Source: an uncultured Sunxiuqinia sp.
GTDB lineage: Bacteria > Bacteroidota > Bacteroidia > Bacteroidales > Prolixibacteraceae
Direction of reading: 5' to 3'
Assembly (NCBI RefSeq): GCF_947495665.1
Contig: NZ_CANLZV010000018.1
Span: 16,472-80,471, forward strand
DNA length: 64,000 bases
The notes under the pieces were generated by a model. The model was given only the letters and a program-made list of their open reading frames with translations. It was not told the DNA's origin and ran no database searches. Below are positions 1 through 7,885 of the stretch, one piece after another (positions within the stretch are counted from its first letter, which is position 1; each line of letters begins with the position of its first letter). Both the position numbers and the translations under genes were made by a program.

Positions 1-1251
1 ATCGAACATTTTTAAATATAAACTTACTTTGGTATAGTTCTCACGAATCAAGTTGTCTTTTACGGTTCCCCGGCGACCTAATTCCACCGCTAAGTTAATG
101 GTGGATTTCGAACGTCCGACTGGTAATCCTACACCAAAACTCATGCCAGTCTCATTAAGTTGCTGGTTGTTAATTTTTAAGTATGATTTATCCAAGTGGA
201 TTCCAGCCCGGTATTGAACACGTTTGAAATAGCTTCGGATGGATGTGGCTTCCGGAATGTATTCCGCTCCCAGGCTGTAGCGTGTTTGGTTGGTAAGCTC
301 CGGAATGGTGCTTCCGTAAAATTTAGCTTCGCTCCATTGAGATCGGTAGTAATCCGCATTTACCTCCAGTTTGTTTAGCTTGGTGTAGCTAAGCCCAATG
401 CCCATACTTGTGGGCAACTGAATTTTTCCTGGCTCATCCTGAATGTGCTTAATCGAGTCGGTTAGCAAGCCTCCTCCGGAATTCAATATTTTGTCCTGTG
501 TTAAGGAGTGGAAAGCCGTGAATTTGGCTTTTTTCTCAAAGGTGGCTCCAATGGTCAGGAACTCATCGGTTTTCAATTTGATATCGTACTGGGCACCCAG
601 CAAGTAAGCGAAGTCGCGAAGGCGGGTTTGTTCCGTTTCATTAAATCCGTATTGTATCGGATCATCAATGAAATAAATGGAGTTGTTTTGGTTCAGTGTT
701 CCAAACAGGTAGTAAAGATTAGCTCCCACTGAAAGGGATTCGGTGAGGTTAAAACCTGCTCCGAAGTAGGCTTTTGAAATTGTTCCTGTTCCGAAATAGC
801 TTTTTCCAATCCGGCCAATATTCGGATTATCTTCTTCTACATAAACTTCATACCCTTTATCGGCATAAGGACTAATTCCAACGGTGGCAGCGGCCCAGCG
901 AGTTACTGGAAAGCTGAAGGAAAAGTACCTGAAATTGAAATCATTGGTTGTCCATTTCGAGTTGGCTGATTTATATTCTGAAATCCGGCCATCGGCACCA
1001 AATTCAAAAATGAACGATAAACTGTCGATCGCAGCATAGGACGCTGGATTGGAGGAGTTAATCTGTACTTGATGTCTGCTACCTAATGATGCACCACCCA
1101 TTCCGGCAAAACGTCCGTAGGAGTATGGATGAAGGTCTCCTAAACCGAAGCGGGAAAATGGTGATGAGGTGTTATTGTTCTGTGCGAATGAAGTCAGTCC
1201 GAGTAGAATGAATAATCCGCTGATGAAGATTCCTCTAAGTGTTTTTAACAT
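1..1251 (-). CDS. Outer-membrane beta-barrel protein, FadL/OmpP1-like (partial)
   Basis: The frame is open from an ATG at 1251 to the window edge (417 codons), so the C-terminus is missing. The N-terminus is a clear signal peptide (MLKTLRGIFISGLFILLG, then TSFAQ). The mature part begins with SPFSRFGLGDL and GMGGASLG and has an NPASY motif, typical of the Bacteroidota barrel family usually annotated as outer membrane protein next to coaX. Alternating hydrophobic stretches rich in Tyr, Gly and Asn fit beta strands. It starts 17 bp inside coaX, so it is translationally coupled to the nadB-nadC-coaX operon. In related genomes this gene usually precedes LptC and SurA-type envelope genes (family knowledge, not visible here). 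Substrate unknown. Confidence 0.8.
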   Translation of the reverse strand, partial: MLKTLRGIFISGLFILLGLTSFAQNNNTSSPFSRFGLGDLHPYSYGRFAGMGGASLGSRHQVQINSSNPASYAAIDSLSFIFEFGADGRISEYKSANSKWTTNDFNFRYFSFSFPVTRWAAATVGISPYADKGYEVYVEEDNPNIGRIGKSYFGTGTISKAYFGAGFNLTESLSVGANLYYLFGTLNQNNSIYFIDDPIQYGFNETEQTRLRDFAYLLGAQYDIKLKTDEFLTIGATFEKKAKFTAFHSLTQDKILNSGGGLLTDSIKHIQDEPGKIQLPTSMGIGLSYTKLNKLEVNADYYRSQWSEAKFYGSTIPELTNQTRYSLGAEYIPEATSIRSYFKRVQYRAGIHLDKSYLKINNQQLNETGMSFGVGLPVGRSKSTINLAVELGRRGTVKDNLIRENYTKVSLYLKMFD

Positions 1252-1969
1252 TGTATTCCAGAATTCTGTTTAAACCGATGAGTGTTAAATTAAAGTTTAC
1301 AAAGATGGAATTTTTTAATTTCTTATCAAAGAATTTAGCATCGCCCCCGGTAATAATGACTTGTAAATTTTCGTAAATAGTGTTAAAGTAGTCTAAATAC
1401 TGTTCAACTTCAAACAGGAGGCCGACTTGCACGCCAGCGCGGATGGCTGAATCGGTGTCAGTGCCAAGCATTTTGAAGTCATCGGTGGCATGTAGAAGTG
1501 GGAGCTTACCGGTGAACTGATGCAGCGATTTGAAACGGGTTTCCAGCCCGGGTGAGATATTTCCGCCTAAATACTCCTGATTGGCGGTTATTATTTCATA
1601 GGTGATTGCTGTTCCCGCATCAATGACGAGCACATTTTGATGTGGAAAAAGCTCGGTGGCACCTACGGCAGCTGCCAGCCGATCTTTCCCCAATGTTTCC
1701 GGCGTCTGGTACCGGTTGGTAATTGGCGCAGGCGTATTGGCATCCAGCTCAATGAAGGTTTCAAACGAACGCTTCAGGAAATCGTTTAGCTCCTGCGGGT
1801 AATCGCGCACCGAGGAAACGATTGCATGCTTTAAATCATCATGTTCATCCAGTAAGACCTGAATGTGATCAGGCTTTAGCTCGTCGAGAGGAACGTTGAA
1901 CATGAGGTCGCGTTCGTTGAATAAAGCCAGCTTGATGCGGCTGTTTCCTATGTCAATAACCAAGTTCAT
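1235..1969 (-). CDS. coaX: Type III pantothenate kinase
   Basis: Phosphorylates pantothenate in the first committed step of coenzyme A synthesis, in the cytoplasm. The 244-residue length is normal for CoaX. Visible motifs are the N-terminal phosphate loop VIDIGNSRIKLALF (residues 4-17), the central DAGTAITYE, GGNISPG, and a late TGGDA, all characteristic of the ASKHA-fold type III enzymes. The start codon overlaps the nadC stop by 4 nt (ATGA), and its own end overlaps the next outer-membrane gene by 17 nt, so it sits in a tightly coupled operon. Type III enzymes are known to be insensitive to CoA feedback. No other pantothenate kinase is seen in the window. Confidence 0.96.
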   Translation of the reverse strand: MNLVIDIGNSRIKLALFNERDLMFNVPLDELKPDHIQVLLDEHDDLKHAIVSSVRDYPQELNDFLKRSFETFIELDANTPAPITNRYQTPETLGKDRLAAAVGATELFPHQNVLVIDAGTAITYEIITANQEYLGGNISPGLETRFKSLHQFTGKLPLLHATDDFKMLGTDTDSAIRAGVQVGLLFEVEQYLDYFNTIYENLQVIITGGDAKFFDKKLKNSIFVNFNLTLIGLNRILEYNVKNT

Positions 1970-2811
1970 TCTTCCAATCGCTGACTGATGTCCATGGCTT
2001 GTACCGAATGGGTCAAGGCTCCAATTGAAATGTAGTCAACCCCGGTGGCAGCCACGCCTTTTAAGCGTTCGATAGTCATGTTGCCCGAAGCTTCCACCTT
2101 GGCTCTTCCGTCAATCAGTTGCACGGCTTTTGTCATGGTTTCGTTATCCATATTATCGAGCATAATAATGTCTGCTTTGGCATCTACGGCTTCTTGCACC
2201 TGCTCAAGAGTAGTGGTTTCCACTTCGATTTTGATATCTGCCGGAATTTTACTTTTGATTTGCTCCACGGCCGGAGTAATTCCGCCAGCCACTTCAATGT
2301 GGTTATCTTTAATCATCACCATGTCGTACAATCCAATACGATGATTGCTGGCTCCTCCGGTTTTGACAGCGTATTTATCCAGCATGCGGAATCCGGGCAG
2401 GGTTTTGCGCGTGTCCAGAATCACCGTTTTCGTGTCTTTTACCGCATCGGCATATTTGGCCGACATGGTGGCAATGCCCGACAGGCGTTGGAAAAAGTTC
2501 AGTGCTGTACGTTCGGCTGTCAGCAAAGCCCGGTAGGATGCTTCGAAACGCACCAATACGGTTCCGTTGGTAACGCGAGCACCTTCTTCCACCTGAGGTT
2601 CCCAAACAAGGCTTTCATCAAAGTGGCGAAAAACCATTTCGGCAATGGGCAAGCCGGCAATTACACCATCGGCTTTGGCTACCATGTAGGCTTTGCGGCG
2701 GGTTTCTGCCGGAATGAGGTTATCGGTGGTTATGTCGCCTGTTGCAACATCTTCGTCCAGTGCCAGCTGAATTAATGTTTTAGCTGCTTCAAGTTCTTGT
2801 GCGTTCATCAT
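1966..2811 (-). CDS. nadC: Nicotinate-nucleotide pyrophosphorylase (carboxylating)
   Basis: Quinolinate phosphoribosyltransferase: converts quinolinate and PRPP to nicotinate mononucleotide in de novo NAD synthesis. The 281 residues match the family. The N-terminal domain carries DEDVATGDITTD; the barrel carries ERTALNFFQRLSGIAT, DTRKTLPGFRMLDKYAV, the GGASNHRIGLYDMVMIKDNH segment (PRPP and quinolinate contacts), EASGNM and GVDYISIGALTHS. It overlaps nadB upstream and coaX downstream by 4 nt each, which suggests one message and coupled translation. The partner quinolinate synthase nadA, often next to nadB, is not in this window. Confidence 0.97.
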   Translation of the reverse strand: MMNAQELEAAKTLIQLALDEDVATGDITTDNLIPAETRRKAYMVAKADGVIAGLPIAEMVFRHFDESLVWEPQVEEGARVTNGTVLVRFEASYRALLTAERTALNFFQRLSGIATMSAKYADAVKDTKTVILDTRKTLPGFRMLDKYAVKTGGASNHRIGLYDMVMIKDNHIEVAGGITPAVEQIKSKIPADIKIEVETTTLEQVQEAVDAKADIIMLDNMDNETMTKAVQLIDGRAKVEASGNMTIERLKGVAATGVDYISIGALTHSVQAMDISQRLEE

Positions 2812-4379
2812 TTTTGAATGGGGATAAATAGTGGTTCTTTATTTTTTTGTTGAATGATATGTAGCCTGAAGTCGGGAGACTCGTGTTGGAAATCTTCCCG
2901 GATATGACCGCCACGGCTTTCCTCTCGTAGCAAGGCCGACCGGCTAATCAACAGGCAGATCTGTATAATCTGTTTGGCTTTTAATTCATTGTAGTCGGTT
3001 ATTTCAGCCGGAAGCTGCTTGAGCATGGCCTCCAGTTGGATTATCGTCTCCTCCAGTTGTTTCCCGTTGCGTACAATACCAACTTTCTCCGACATTAAAT
3101 CAGCAACCTTGTTTTTGAGAAGAAGGAATGCTTCTTCGTTTCTCGGATCGTTGGAAAGTGCAGCTGGTGCTGTTTGCTTTGGCGACAGGGGGTTGCGTTT
3201 TGCGGCTTGCTCACTAGCCCGTTTTCCAAATACCAGACACTCGAGCAAAGAGTTGCTGGCAAGCCGGTTGGCACCCATTACTCCGGTTGAAGCAACCTCG
3301 CCGCAGGCAAATAGCCCGGGGATGTTGGTTTCTCCGTTTAGGTCGGTTCTGATGCCGCCAACCATGTAATGTGCTGCCGGAGCAATCGGTAGCAGGTCGG
3401 AGGTCATGTCGTAGCCGTACTCTTTCAGTTTATTGTAGATGGTTGAAAAACGTGTTTTTATTTTTTCCGGGTTCAGGTGTTTTAAGCTCAGGTAGATGTG
3501 TGGGCTTTTCAGCTTTTGCATCTGCCGGTAAATGGAGAAGGCCACAATGTCGCGCGGAGCCAGTTCGGCCAACGGGTGTACTTCTTTCATAAAGCGTTCA
3601 CCATTGGCGTTGAGCAGCCAGGCTCCTTCTCCGCGGACTGCTTCGCTGATTAAAAAGGCGTCTTTGTCTTTCAGGTAAAGGGCTGACGGGTGAAATTGAA
3701 TGAATTCCATGTCAGCCAGTTCGGCGCCGGCCTCATAAGCTAAAGCAATTCCGTCGCCTGTTGCCGTATGTGGGTTGGTGGTTCGGCTGAACAGGCGCGA
3801 AAGCCCGCCCGTGGCCAGAATACTGGCTTTGGCGGTTACAAGCATGCTTTTGCCTGTGATAAAGTCAATGGCCTGAACGCCGGTACACTGTCCGTCCTCC
3901 ATGAGCAGCCTGGTTACTGCCGTATATTCGAATGACGTAATGTTGGGCTGTTCTTGCACAACCTGCAGCAGGAAGCAGGTCAGCGCTTTTCCGGTCGCAT
4001 CGCCGCCGGCGTGCAAAATCCGACGCTTGCTGTGGCCGCCCTCCAGTCCTAAAACGTAGTCGCCGTCTTTTTTGTCAAACTGCATTCCCAGCTCAATCAG
4101 CTCCAGAATTCGGTCACGGCCTTCGTTTACCAACAGTTGAACGGCCTCCTTTTCACAGAGCCCACGCCCGGCAACAACCGTGTCGTGATAATGTAATTCG
4201 GGGGAATCTTCCTCGGCTATTGCACCGGCAATGCCTCCCTGTGCATAGTAGGAGTTGCTGGTGTCCAACTGTGATTTTGAAAGGATAGCAACGGTTCCGT
4301 GTTTCGACGCATGATAGGCTGCTGCTAAGCCTGCTAAGCCACTGCCAATAACAATGGTATCAAAATTTAATACTTGCAT
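2808..4379 (-). CDS. nadB: L-aspartate oxidase
   Basis: FAD flavoprotein that oxidises L-aspartate to iminoaspartate, feeding quinolinate synthesis. The 523 residues fit NadB. The N-terminal dinucleotide fold is IVIGSGLAGLAAAYHASKHG (residues 10-29), followed by SYYAQGGIAGA, GGHSKRRILHAGGDATG, the FHPSAL and EAVRGEGAWL segments, and the ELAPRDIVAF and HYMVGGIRTD motifs of the succinate dehydrogenase/fumarate reductase flavoprotein family; the NANGERFM stretch is also typical. Retention of the aspartate oxidase spacing and the nadC neighbour argue against fumarate reductase. First gene of the operon; a good promoter -7 box lies about 30 bp upstream. Confidence 0.96.
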   Translation of the reverse strand: MQVLNFDTIVIGSGLAGLAAAYHASKHGTVAILSKSQLDTSNSYYAQGGIAGAIAEEDSPELHYHDTVVAGRGLCEKEAVQLLVNEGRDRILELIELGMQFDKKDGDYVLGLEGGHSKRRILHAGGDATGKALTCFLLQVVQEQPNITSFEYTAVTRLLMEDGQCTGVQAIDFITGKSMLVTAKASILATGGLSRLFSRTTNPHTATGDGIALAYEAGAELADMEFIQFHPSALYLKDKDAFLISEAVRGEGAWLLNANGERFMKEVHPLAELAPRDIVAFSIYRQMQKLKSPHIYLSLKHLNPEKIKTRFSTIYNKLKEYGYDMTSDLLPIAPAAHYMVGGIRTDLNGETNIPGLFACGEVASTGVMGANRLASNSLLECLVFGKRASEQAAKRNPLSPKQTAPAALSNDPRNEEAFLLLKNKVADLMSEKVGIVRNGKQLEETIIQLEAMLKQLPAEITDYNELKAKQIIQICLLISRSALLREESRGGHIREDFQHESPDFRLHIIQQKNKEPLFIPIQK

Positions 4380-4411
4380 TTACTTTGAAAGTTCTCAATA
4401 AGTCAGAAAGG

Positions 4412-4419
4412 CAAAGGTA
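4412..4419 (-). promoter_or_regulatory. Putative promoter -7 box of the nadB operon
   Basis: Read on the minus strand this is TACCTTTG, an exact match to the Bacteroidota -7 consensus TAnnTTTG. It lies 33 bp upstream of the nadB ATG, giving a short leader. No clear -33 TTTG partner was found, so the call is tentative. The rest of 4420-4859 has no gene that I can support. Confidence 0.4.
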
Positions 4420-4442
4420 TATAAATCTGTTTTATGCATGGA

Positions 4443-4466
4443 GAAATATTCGTTGTTTTTAAATTT
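4443..4466. repeat. 24-bp direct repeat, left copy
   Basis: A 24-bp stretch starting GAAATATTCGTTG is repeated exactly at 7453-7476, in the same orientation. The two copies bracket the 3-kb accessory patch containing the DUF4469 gene, the 400-bp repeats and the Rhs relic. The left copy sits upstream of the nadB promoter region. Confidence 0.75.
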
Positions 4467-4859
4467 TAGCCGGGCAGGCTAAACTATTTTTCTTTTATCG
4501 TGTCCGTTTAGGGTTATTGGCAATTTTACGAAAGAAGGATTGTAATAATTGTAAGCTATGGCGGAATCCTTGTCCGGCCTGTTTTGAAAGCGCTTTTATT
4601 TTCTTTTCATAAAAATAATGTTCAATAACATGGGCACTTTCGGGTTACCTTCTTCGAATTTCAGCAATAAATAATCACAAGATTTACCTTTTAGTCCTTT
4701 GGCATTTAAAATATTCCCTGTCGCTCATATTCCTGACGACCACACATTCATGCCAGGACTCTCTGTCACACTTATAAGCGAGGCTACGCAACCGGAAACT
4801 TCGCAGGCTCGGCTTATTCTGATGCACCTTTTCCTTTCACACTCAAAAAATAGAATACT

Positions 4860-5558
4860 ATGGCTTTAAATTATGCCTTATTCGAAAATCACCTGACCAG
4901 TGATCCGGGCGATTACATGGCGGTGACTACCAATGGAACAAGCCTGAACCAGGACGACCTGGTAAAACTGATGTTGGTACGTGGCTCTACACTAACGGAA
5001 ACCGATATTCTGGCCGTACTGAAAATGGAACGCGAAGTGGTTTGTGAACAAGCGGCCATGGGGAATCACATCACCACCCCCCTGTTTAATATCGGGTTAA
5101 GCATCAAAGGAGTCTTTCACGGATTGGATGATTCGTACGATCCGGGGCGGCATATGGTTCGGCTAAACCTGGCACCAGGTCTTGAATTACGGCAAACAGC
5201 CTCGTCAATCAGCCCCCAAAAGGTTAAAGCAGAAAAAGTACGCCCAGTTATTGAACAGTTTGTCGATGTATCGCTAAACAGTGTCAATGAGCAAGTCAGT
5301 TCCGGTGGGCTGGCCCGCTTAAGAGGAAGCTACCTGAAGTACGATCCGGCTGATCCCGCACAGGGCATCTTCTTTATTGACGCCACCAACAATGAAACCA
5401 GGGTTACGGTTGTTTCCTTAAACAAACCCGGCGAACTCCACTTCCTGGTAACTCAACTTGCGCCTGGCGAGTACCAGGTAGAGGTTCGTACAATCCTTAA
5501 AGGGCACAAGGAAATCTCTTCCGGAAGGCTTGAACCCATGCTTAGCCTGGCCAGCTAA
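4860..5558 (+). CDS. HU-like DNA-binding / DUF4469 domain protein
   Basis: A 232-residue protein of the Bacteroidota family with an N-terminal HU-like DNA-binding domain (about residues 1-125) and a C-terminal Ig-like DUF4469 domain (about 135-230). The opening MALNYALFENHLTSDPGDYM, the TPLFNIGLSIKGVF segment and the DPGRHMVRLNLAPG segment are hallmarks of the family. The C-terminal LRGSYLKYDPADPAQGIFFI and the PGEYQVEVRT strand match DUF4469. Function is not established; the N-terminal fold suggests a nucleoid or DNA-binding role. It stands alone in a gene-poor accessory patch and is followed by a strong terminator. No signal peptide, so cytoplasmic. Confidence 0.88.
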   Translation: MALNYALFENHLTSDPGDYMAVTTNGTSLNQDDLVKLMLVRGSTLTETDILAVLKMEREVVCEQAAMGNHITTPLFNIGLSIKGVFHGLDDSYDPGRHMVRLNLAPGLELRQTASSISPQKVKAEKVRPVIEQFVDVSLNSVNEQVSSGGLARLRGSYLKYDPADPAQGIFFIDATNNETRVTVVSLNKPGELHFLVTQLAPGEYQVEVRTILKGHKEISSGRLEPMLSLAS

Positions 5559-5610
5559 CGCGAAGAAATCCTCTTCAGCAATACATGCCAGGAAGAGGTT
5601 CGTTTTCGAA

Positions 5611-5648
5611 AAGGGCTGGTAGCTTCAAGTGGCTACCGCCCTTTTTAT
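5611..5648 (+). terminator. Rho-independent terminator of the DUF4469 gene
   Basis: The stem GGGC-GGTAGC pairs with GCTACC-GCCC across a short loop and is followed by CTTTTTATTTT. It lies about 50 bp after the stop codon. Confidence 0.8.
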
Positions 5649-5673
5649 TTTGGCAAAGCCAAAACAAGTACCA

Positions 5674-5765
5674 GTAACTACCAACCATAAGGAGTACTAA
5701 CTACCAGCAACAAGACTCGGTAACTACCAGCCATAAGGAGTAGTAGCTACCAGCAATAAGAAACG
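5674..5765. repeat. 46-bp tandem repeat, two units plus a partial third
   Basis: Two adjacent 46-bp units (5674-5719 and 5720-5765) each begin GTAACTACCA or GTAACTACCAG, contain CATAAGGAGTA and end CAGCAA; a third unit starts at 5766 and breaks down after GTAACTAC. The units differ at a handful of positions. No coding frame makes sense of them. The repeat lies between the DUF4469 terminator and the first long direct repeat. Confidence 0.75.
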
Positions 5766-5805
5766 GTAACTACAGCCCTCTCGGGTGCGGTTTTTCAACC
5801 CGTGC

Positions 5806-6204
5806 CTTCAGGATATATCGGAAGCTCTTATTGGCTGGACCGGATTGCAAATCCGGTCCTTTTTAACAATCGATTTACAACCCATATAAACCTAAAAAAT
5901 TGTACTTTCATCCATTCATGGGAATCCACAATAAAATATCACTGGGATATACTTACTACCTGACGTTAACGGTTGTAGAGTGGATTGATTTGTTTACGTG
6001 CCCGGAATAATTGTTGGGAGGCCGGAAGATTATTTGCACAGTTCAGCAAGGGATGATGCAGGTGAGGAAGGGGTGGTCAAAATTGAATTTGTATGAGAAG
6101 GACTGTTGGGTTAACAGGATTACAAATCCTGGATTATAAGAGATCGGATTGCAAATCCAATCCAGCTGCTTTGTATTACATTAGCACAAATCCCGAAGAG
6201 CGGG
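5806..6204. repeat. 400-bp direct repeat, copy 1
   Basis: Nearly identical to 7050-7450 in the same orientation, starting at TTCAGGATATATCGG and ending near CCCGAAGAGCGGG. The copies differ by a few substitutions and single-base indels. Inside are perfect palindromes around a TTGCAAA or TTACAAA core (5837-5859 and near 6115-6160). No open frame runs through it convincingly, so it looks like a non-coding, possibly REP- or MITE-like repeat. Its right boundary abuts the Rhs-type toxin relic. Confidence 0.85.
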
Positions 6205-6427
6205 GTGTTGCATTGTCTGGAGTTGATATGGCTGTGAATGGAGTTAACGTGAGTAATAGCTTAGACCTAGTGATGGGGGGAGTCGCTTTTATCTCTGGGT
6301 TTGGTGGGCTGTCTCTGGATTATATTTTGTGGGAAATATTGGTTGGCAAGCACATAGCGGCAGAACTATTGGTGAGTCGATTCAAAGTAATTTTACAGAC
6401 CCAAATGATTCTTATAAACCATGGTAA
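6205..6427 (+). pseudogene. C-terminal remnant of an Rhs-type polymorphic toxin, frameshifted
   Basis: Begins immediately after the first 400-bp repeat. Frame one reads VALSGVDMAVNG, NSLDLVMGGVAFISGFG. One missing base at about 6305/6306 then shifts the frame: in the next frame the text continues WAVSGLYFVGNIGWQAHSG and ends at a TAA (6425-6427) after DPNDSYKPW. The joined segment GVAFISGFGWAVSGLYF resembles the tail region of Rhs/RHS-repeat toxins in Bacteroidota (from memory, not a search). The rest of the toxin is absent, so this is a relic. The next gene starts 11 nt after the stop, as immunity genes do behind Rhs toxins. Confidence 0.55.
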
Positions 6428-6438
6428 ATTTATTAATA

Positions 6439-6846
6439 ATGAAGTTGTTTGATTATATATTCTATAGAGTGTGTGATTTTTATAAGAGAAAAAAAGATTC
6501 CGCAGCCGAGGTAACAAGTTCTTTAATAGTTTCTCTTATTCAATTTTTTACGATACTTGATTTTTTCCTTTTAGTTAGAATTGTTTGGGAATACCCGATT
6601 CCCGAAAATTTCAATAAGTATTGGTTCTTACCTATTATCATTTTAATTCCAATAATAAACTGGAGCAAATATGTAAAGTCAAAGAAATATCGTGAATATA
6701 GAAAGATATGGAAAGATGAAAATCTTAAGCAAAGGGGGAAAAACGGATTTTTAATAGTTCTGTATCTTGTGATTTCGTTGCTTATACCTATATTGTATGG
6801 GTTGATTATGCAAAATATAATGGGAGGTAAAAGTTTTCTTGGATAG
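6439..6846 (+). CDS. Small membrane protein, putative immunity protein of the Rhs relic
   Basis: A protein of 135 residues from the ATG at 6439 (MKLFDYIFYRVCDFYKRKKD); an upstream ATG at 6421 would overlap the relic's stop, so I prefer 6439. Predicted topology: one hydrophobic segment near SLIVSLIQFFTILDFFLLV, a second near FLPIIILIPIINW, a third near FLIVLYLVISLLIPILYG, with a basic loop KYVKSKKYREYRK between. Its position 11 nt after an Rhs C-terminal remnant and its strong AT bias relative to neighbours suggest an inner-membrane immunity protein acquired with the toxin. No enzymatic motif. The immunity role is inference. Confidence 0.6.
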   Translation: MKLFDYIFYRVCDFYKRKKDSAAEVTSSLIVSLIQFFTILDFFLLVRIVWEYPIPENFNKYWFLPIIILIPIINWSKYVKSKKYREYRKIWKDENLKQRGKNGFLIVLYLVISLLIPILYGLIMQNIMGGKSFLG

Positions 6847-6855
6847 TATAAAATT

Positions 6856-6880
6856 AAAGCCCGATTGCTCGGGCTTTTTC
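6856..6880. terminator. Bidirectional terminator after the putative immunity gene
   Basis: AAAGCCCGA (6856-6864) pairs with TCGGGCTTT (6869-6877) across TTGC and runs into TTTTTC. It separates the immunity gene from the convergent regulator fragment. Confidence 0.85.
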
Positions 6881-6881
6881 T

Positions 6882-7049
6882 TTATAATAATGTTTGCAAT
6901 TTAGTTTTAGTGATGAATGCATCCAGAAAGGTGTAAATCATTTTTTTGTCGTCAGGCTTCATTTTATCAACATCTTCAATCCGTTTAACCATCTCTTTGT
7001 TTAGTTGCTTTTCTGAAGCTCTTGCCAAATAATCTAAAGAAACCCTGCT
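6882..7049 (-). pseudogene. C-terminal fragment of an XRE-type regulator
   Basis: The last 55 or so codons read SRVSLDYLARASEKQLNKEM, then VKRIEDVDKMKPDDKKMIYT and FLDAFITKTKLQTLL. This resembles the tail that follows the helix-turn-helix in many Bacteroidota XRE regulators (a DYL motif, then a helix rich in charged residues and a final LDAFI). The N-terminal helix-turn-helix part is missing: the frame runs at 7050 straight into the second 400-bp repeat, whose translation is not protein-like. So the repeat boundary truncated the gene. Confidence 0.55.
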
Positions 7050-7450
7050 CTTCAGGATATATCGGAAGCTCTCATTGGCTGGACCGGATTTGCAATCCGG
7101 TCCTTTTTTAACAATCGATTTGCAATCCATATAAACCCAAAAAATTGTACTTTCATCCATTCATGGGAATCCACAATAAAATATCACTGGGATATACTTA
7201 CTACCTGACGTTAACGGTTGTAGAGTGGATTGATTTGTTTACGTGCCCGGAATAATTGTTGGGAGGCCGGAAGATTATTTGCACAGTTCAGCAAGGGATG
7301 ATGCAGGTGAGGAAGGGGTGGTCAAAATTGAATTTGTATGAGAAGGACTGTTGGGTTAACAGGATTACAAATCCTGGATTATAAGGGATCGGATTGCAAA
7401 TCCGATCCAGCTGCTTTGTATTACATTAGCACAAATCCCGAAGAGCGGGA
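7050..7450. repeat. 400-bp direct repeat, copy 2
   Basis: Second copy of the repeat at 5806-6204, same orientation, same ends. Together they flank 845 bp carrying the toxin relic, the immunity-like gene and the XRE fragment. Copy 2 has the palindrome GGATTTGCAATCC variant near 7086 and GATCGGATTGCAAATCC near 7387. Confidence 0.85.
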
Positions 7451-7452
7451 GT

Positions 7453-7476
7453 GAAATATTCGTTGTTTTTAAATTT
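7453..7476. repeat. 24-bp direct repeat, right copy
   Basis: Exact copy of 4443-4466, placed 2 bp after the end of the second 400-bp repeat. Confidence 0.75.
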
Positions 7477-7539
7477 CGTAAGTGAATGTGCAAGGCCATC
7501 AACTTTTTTCTTCTGTTTAGAAATATTTACATTTAATTG

Positions 7540-7670
7540 GGTGAGGCATTGGGATTATCATCGGATATTGTAGCTCGTTTGGAGAACAATACGATTTTGT
7601 TAACCCAATTAAACGATCAACAAAAAATCAGGTCTTAGGTTATTATATGACAAAAGATCCCGTTTTCTGA
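7540..7670 (+). pseudogene. Possible degraded gene tail
   Basis: A short protein-like reading GEALGLSSDIVARLENNT followed by ILLTQLNDQQK stops at 7638. A one-base shift lets it continue as VLGYYMTKDPVF to a TGA at 7668-7670. It has no start and I do not recognise a family. It may be the remains of the gene interrupted when the repeats arrived, or chance. The rest of 7477-7885 has no supportable gene. Confidence 0.25.
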
Positions 7671-7673
7671 AAA

Positions 7674-7700
7674 TAAAGTCTTTTTAAAGTACAGACTTTA
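7674..7700. promoter_or_regulatory. 8-bp inverted repeat upstream of the RND operon
   Basis: TAAAGTCT (7674-7681) and AGACTTTA (7693-7700) are perfect inverted arms 11 nt apart, about 185 bp before the adaptor start. It could be a repressor site or the terminator of the relic upstream. No regulator gene is adjacent. Confidence 0.35.
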
Positions 7701-7885
7701 ATTCATGATTTTATATTTTGCAGCGGATTTGTGCTGGTACATAGCTTGATGCCTTGTGCGGGACGTTTTGTTTTGGACGAGTTTTCGCTCGTTGGGCTGG
7801 CTTTGCACATATAATTTTCTGTCGGACCAAATAGATTCTTTGTATTACGGATATCATACTAACATTAACCTATCAATAAAATCGC

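Noticed and set aside
2808..4379. Fumarate reductase flavoprotein instead of L-aspartate oxidase
   Set aside because: No partner iron-sulphur or membrane subunits; operon with nadC and aspartate-oxidase-type segments decide the call.
4380..4859. Search for tRNA or small RNA in the gap before the DUF4469 gene
   Set aside because: No cloverleaf or conserved motif was found; only the promoter box and the 24-bp repeat could be supported.
6093..6452. 119-codon open frame across the repeat and toxin relic
   Set aside because: It starts inside the non-coding repeat and loses the toxin frame at the missing base, so the end is not natural.
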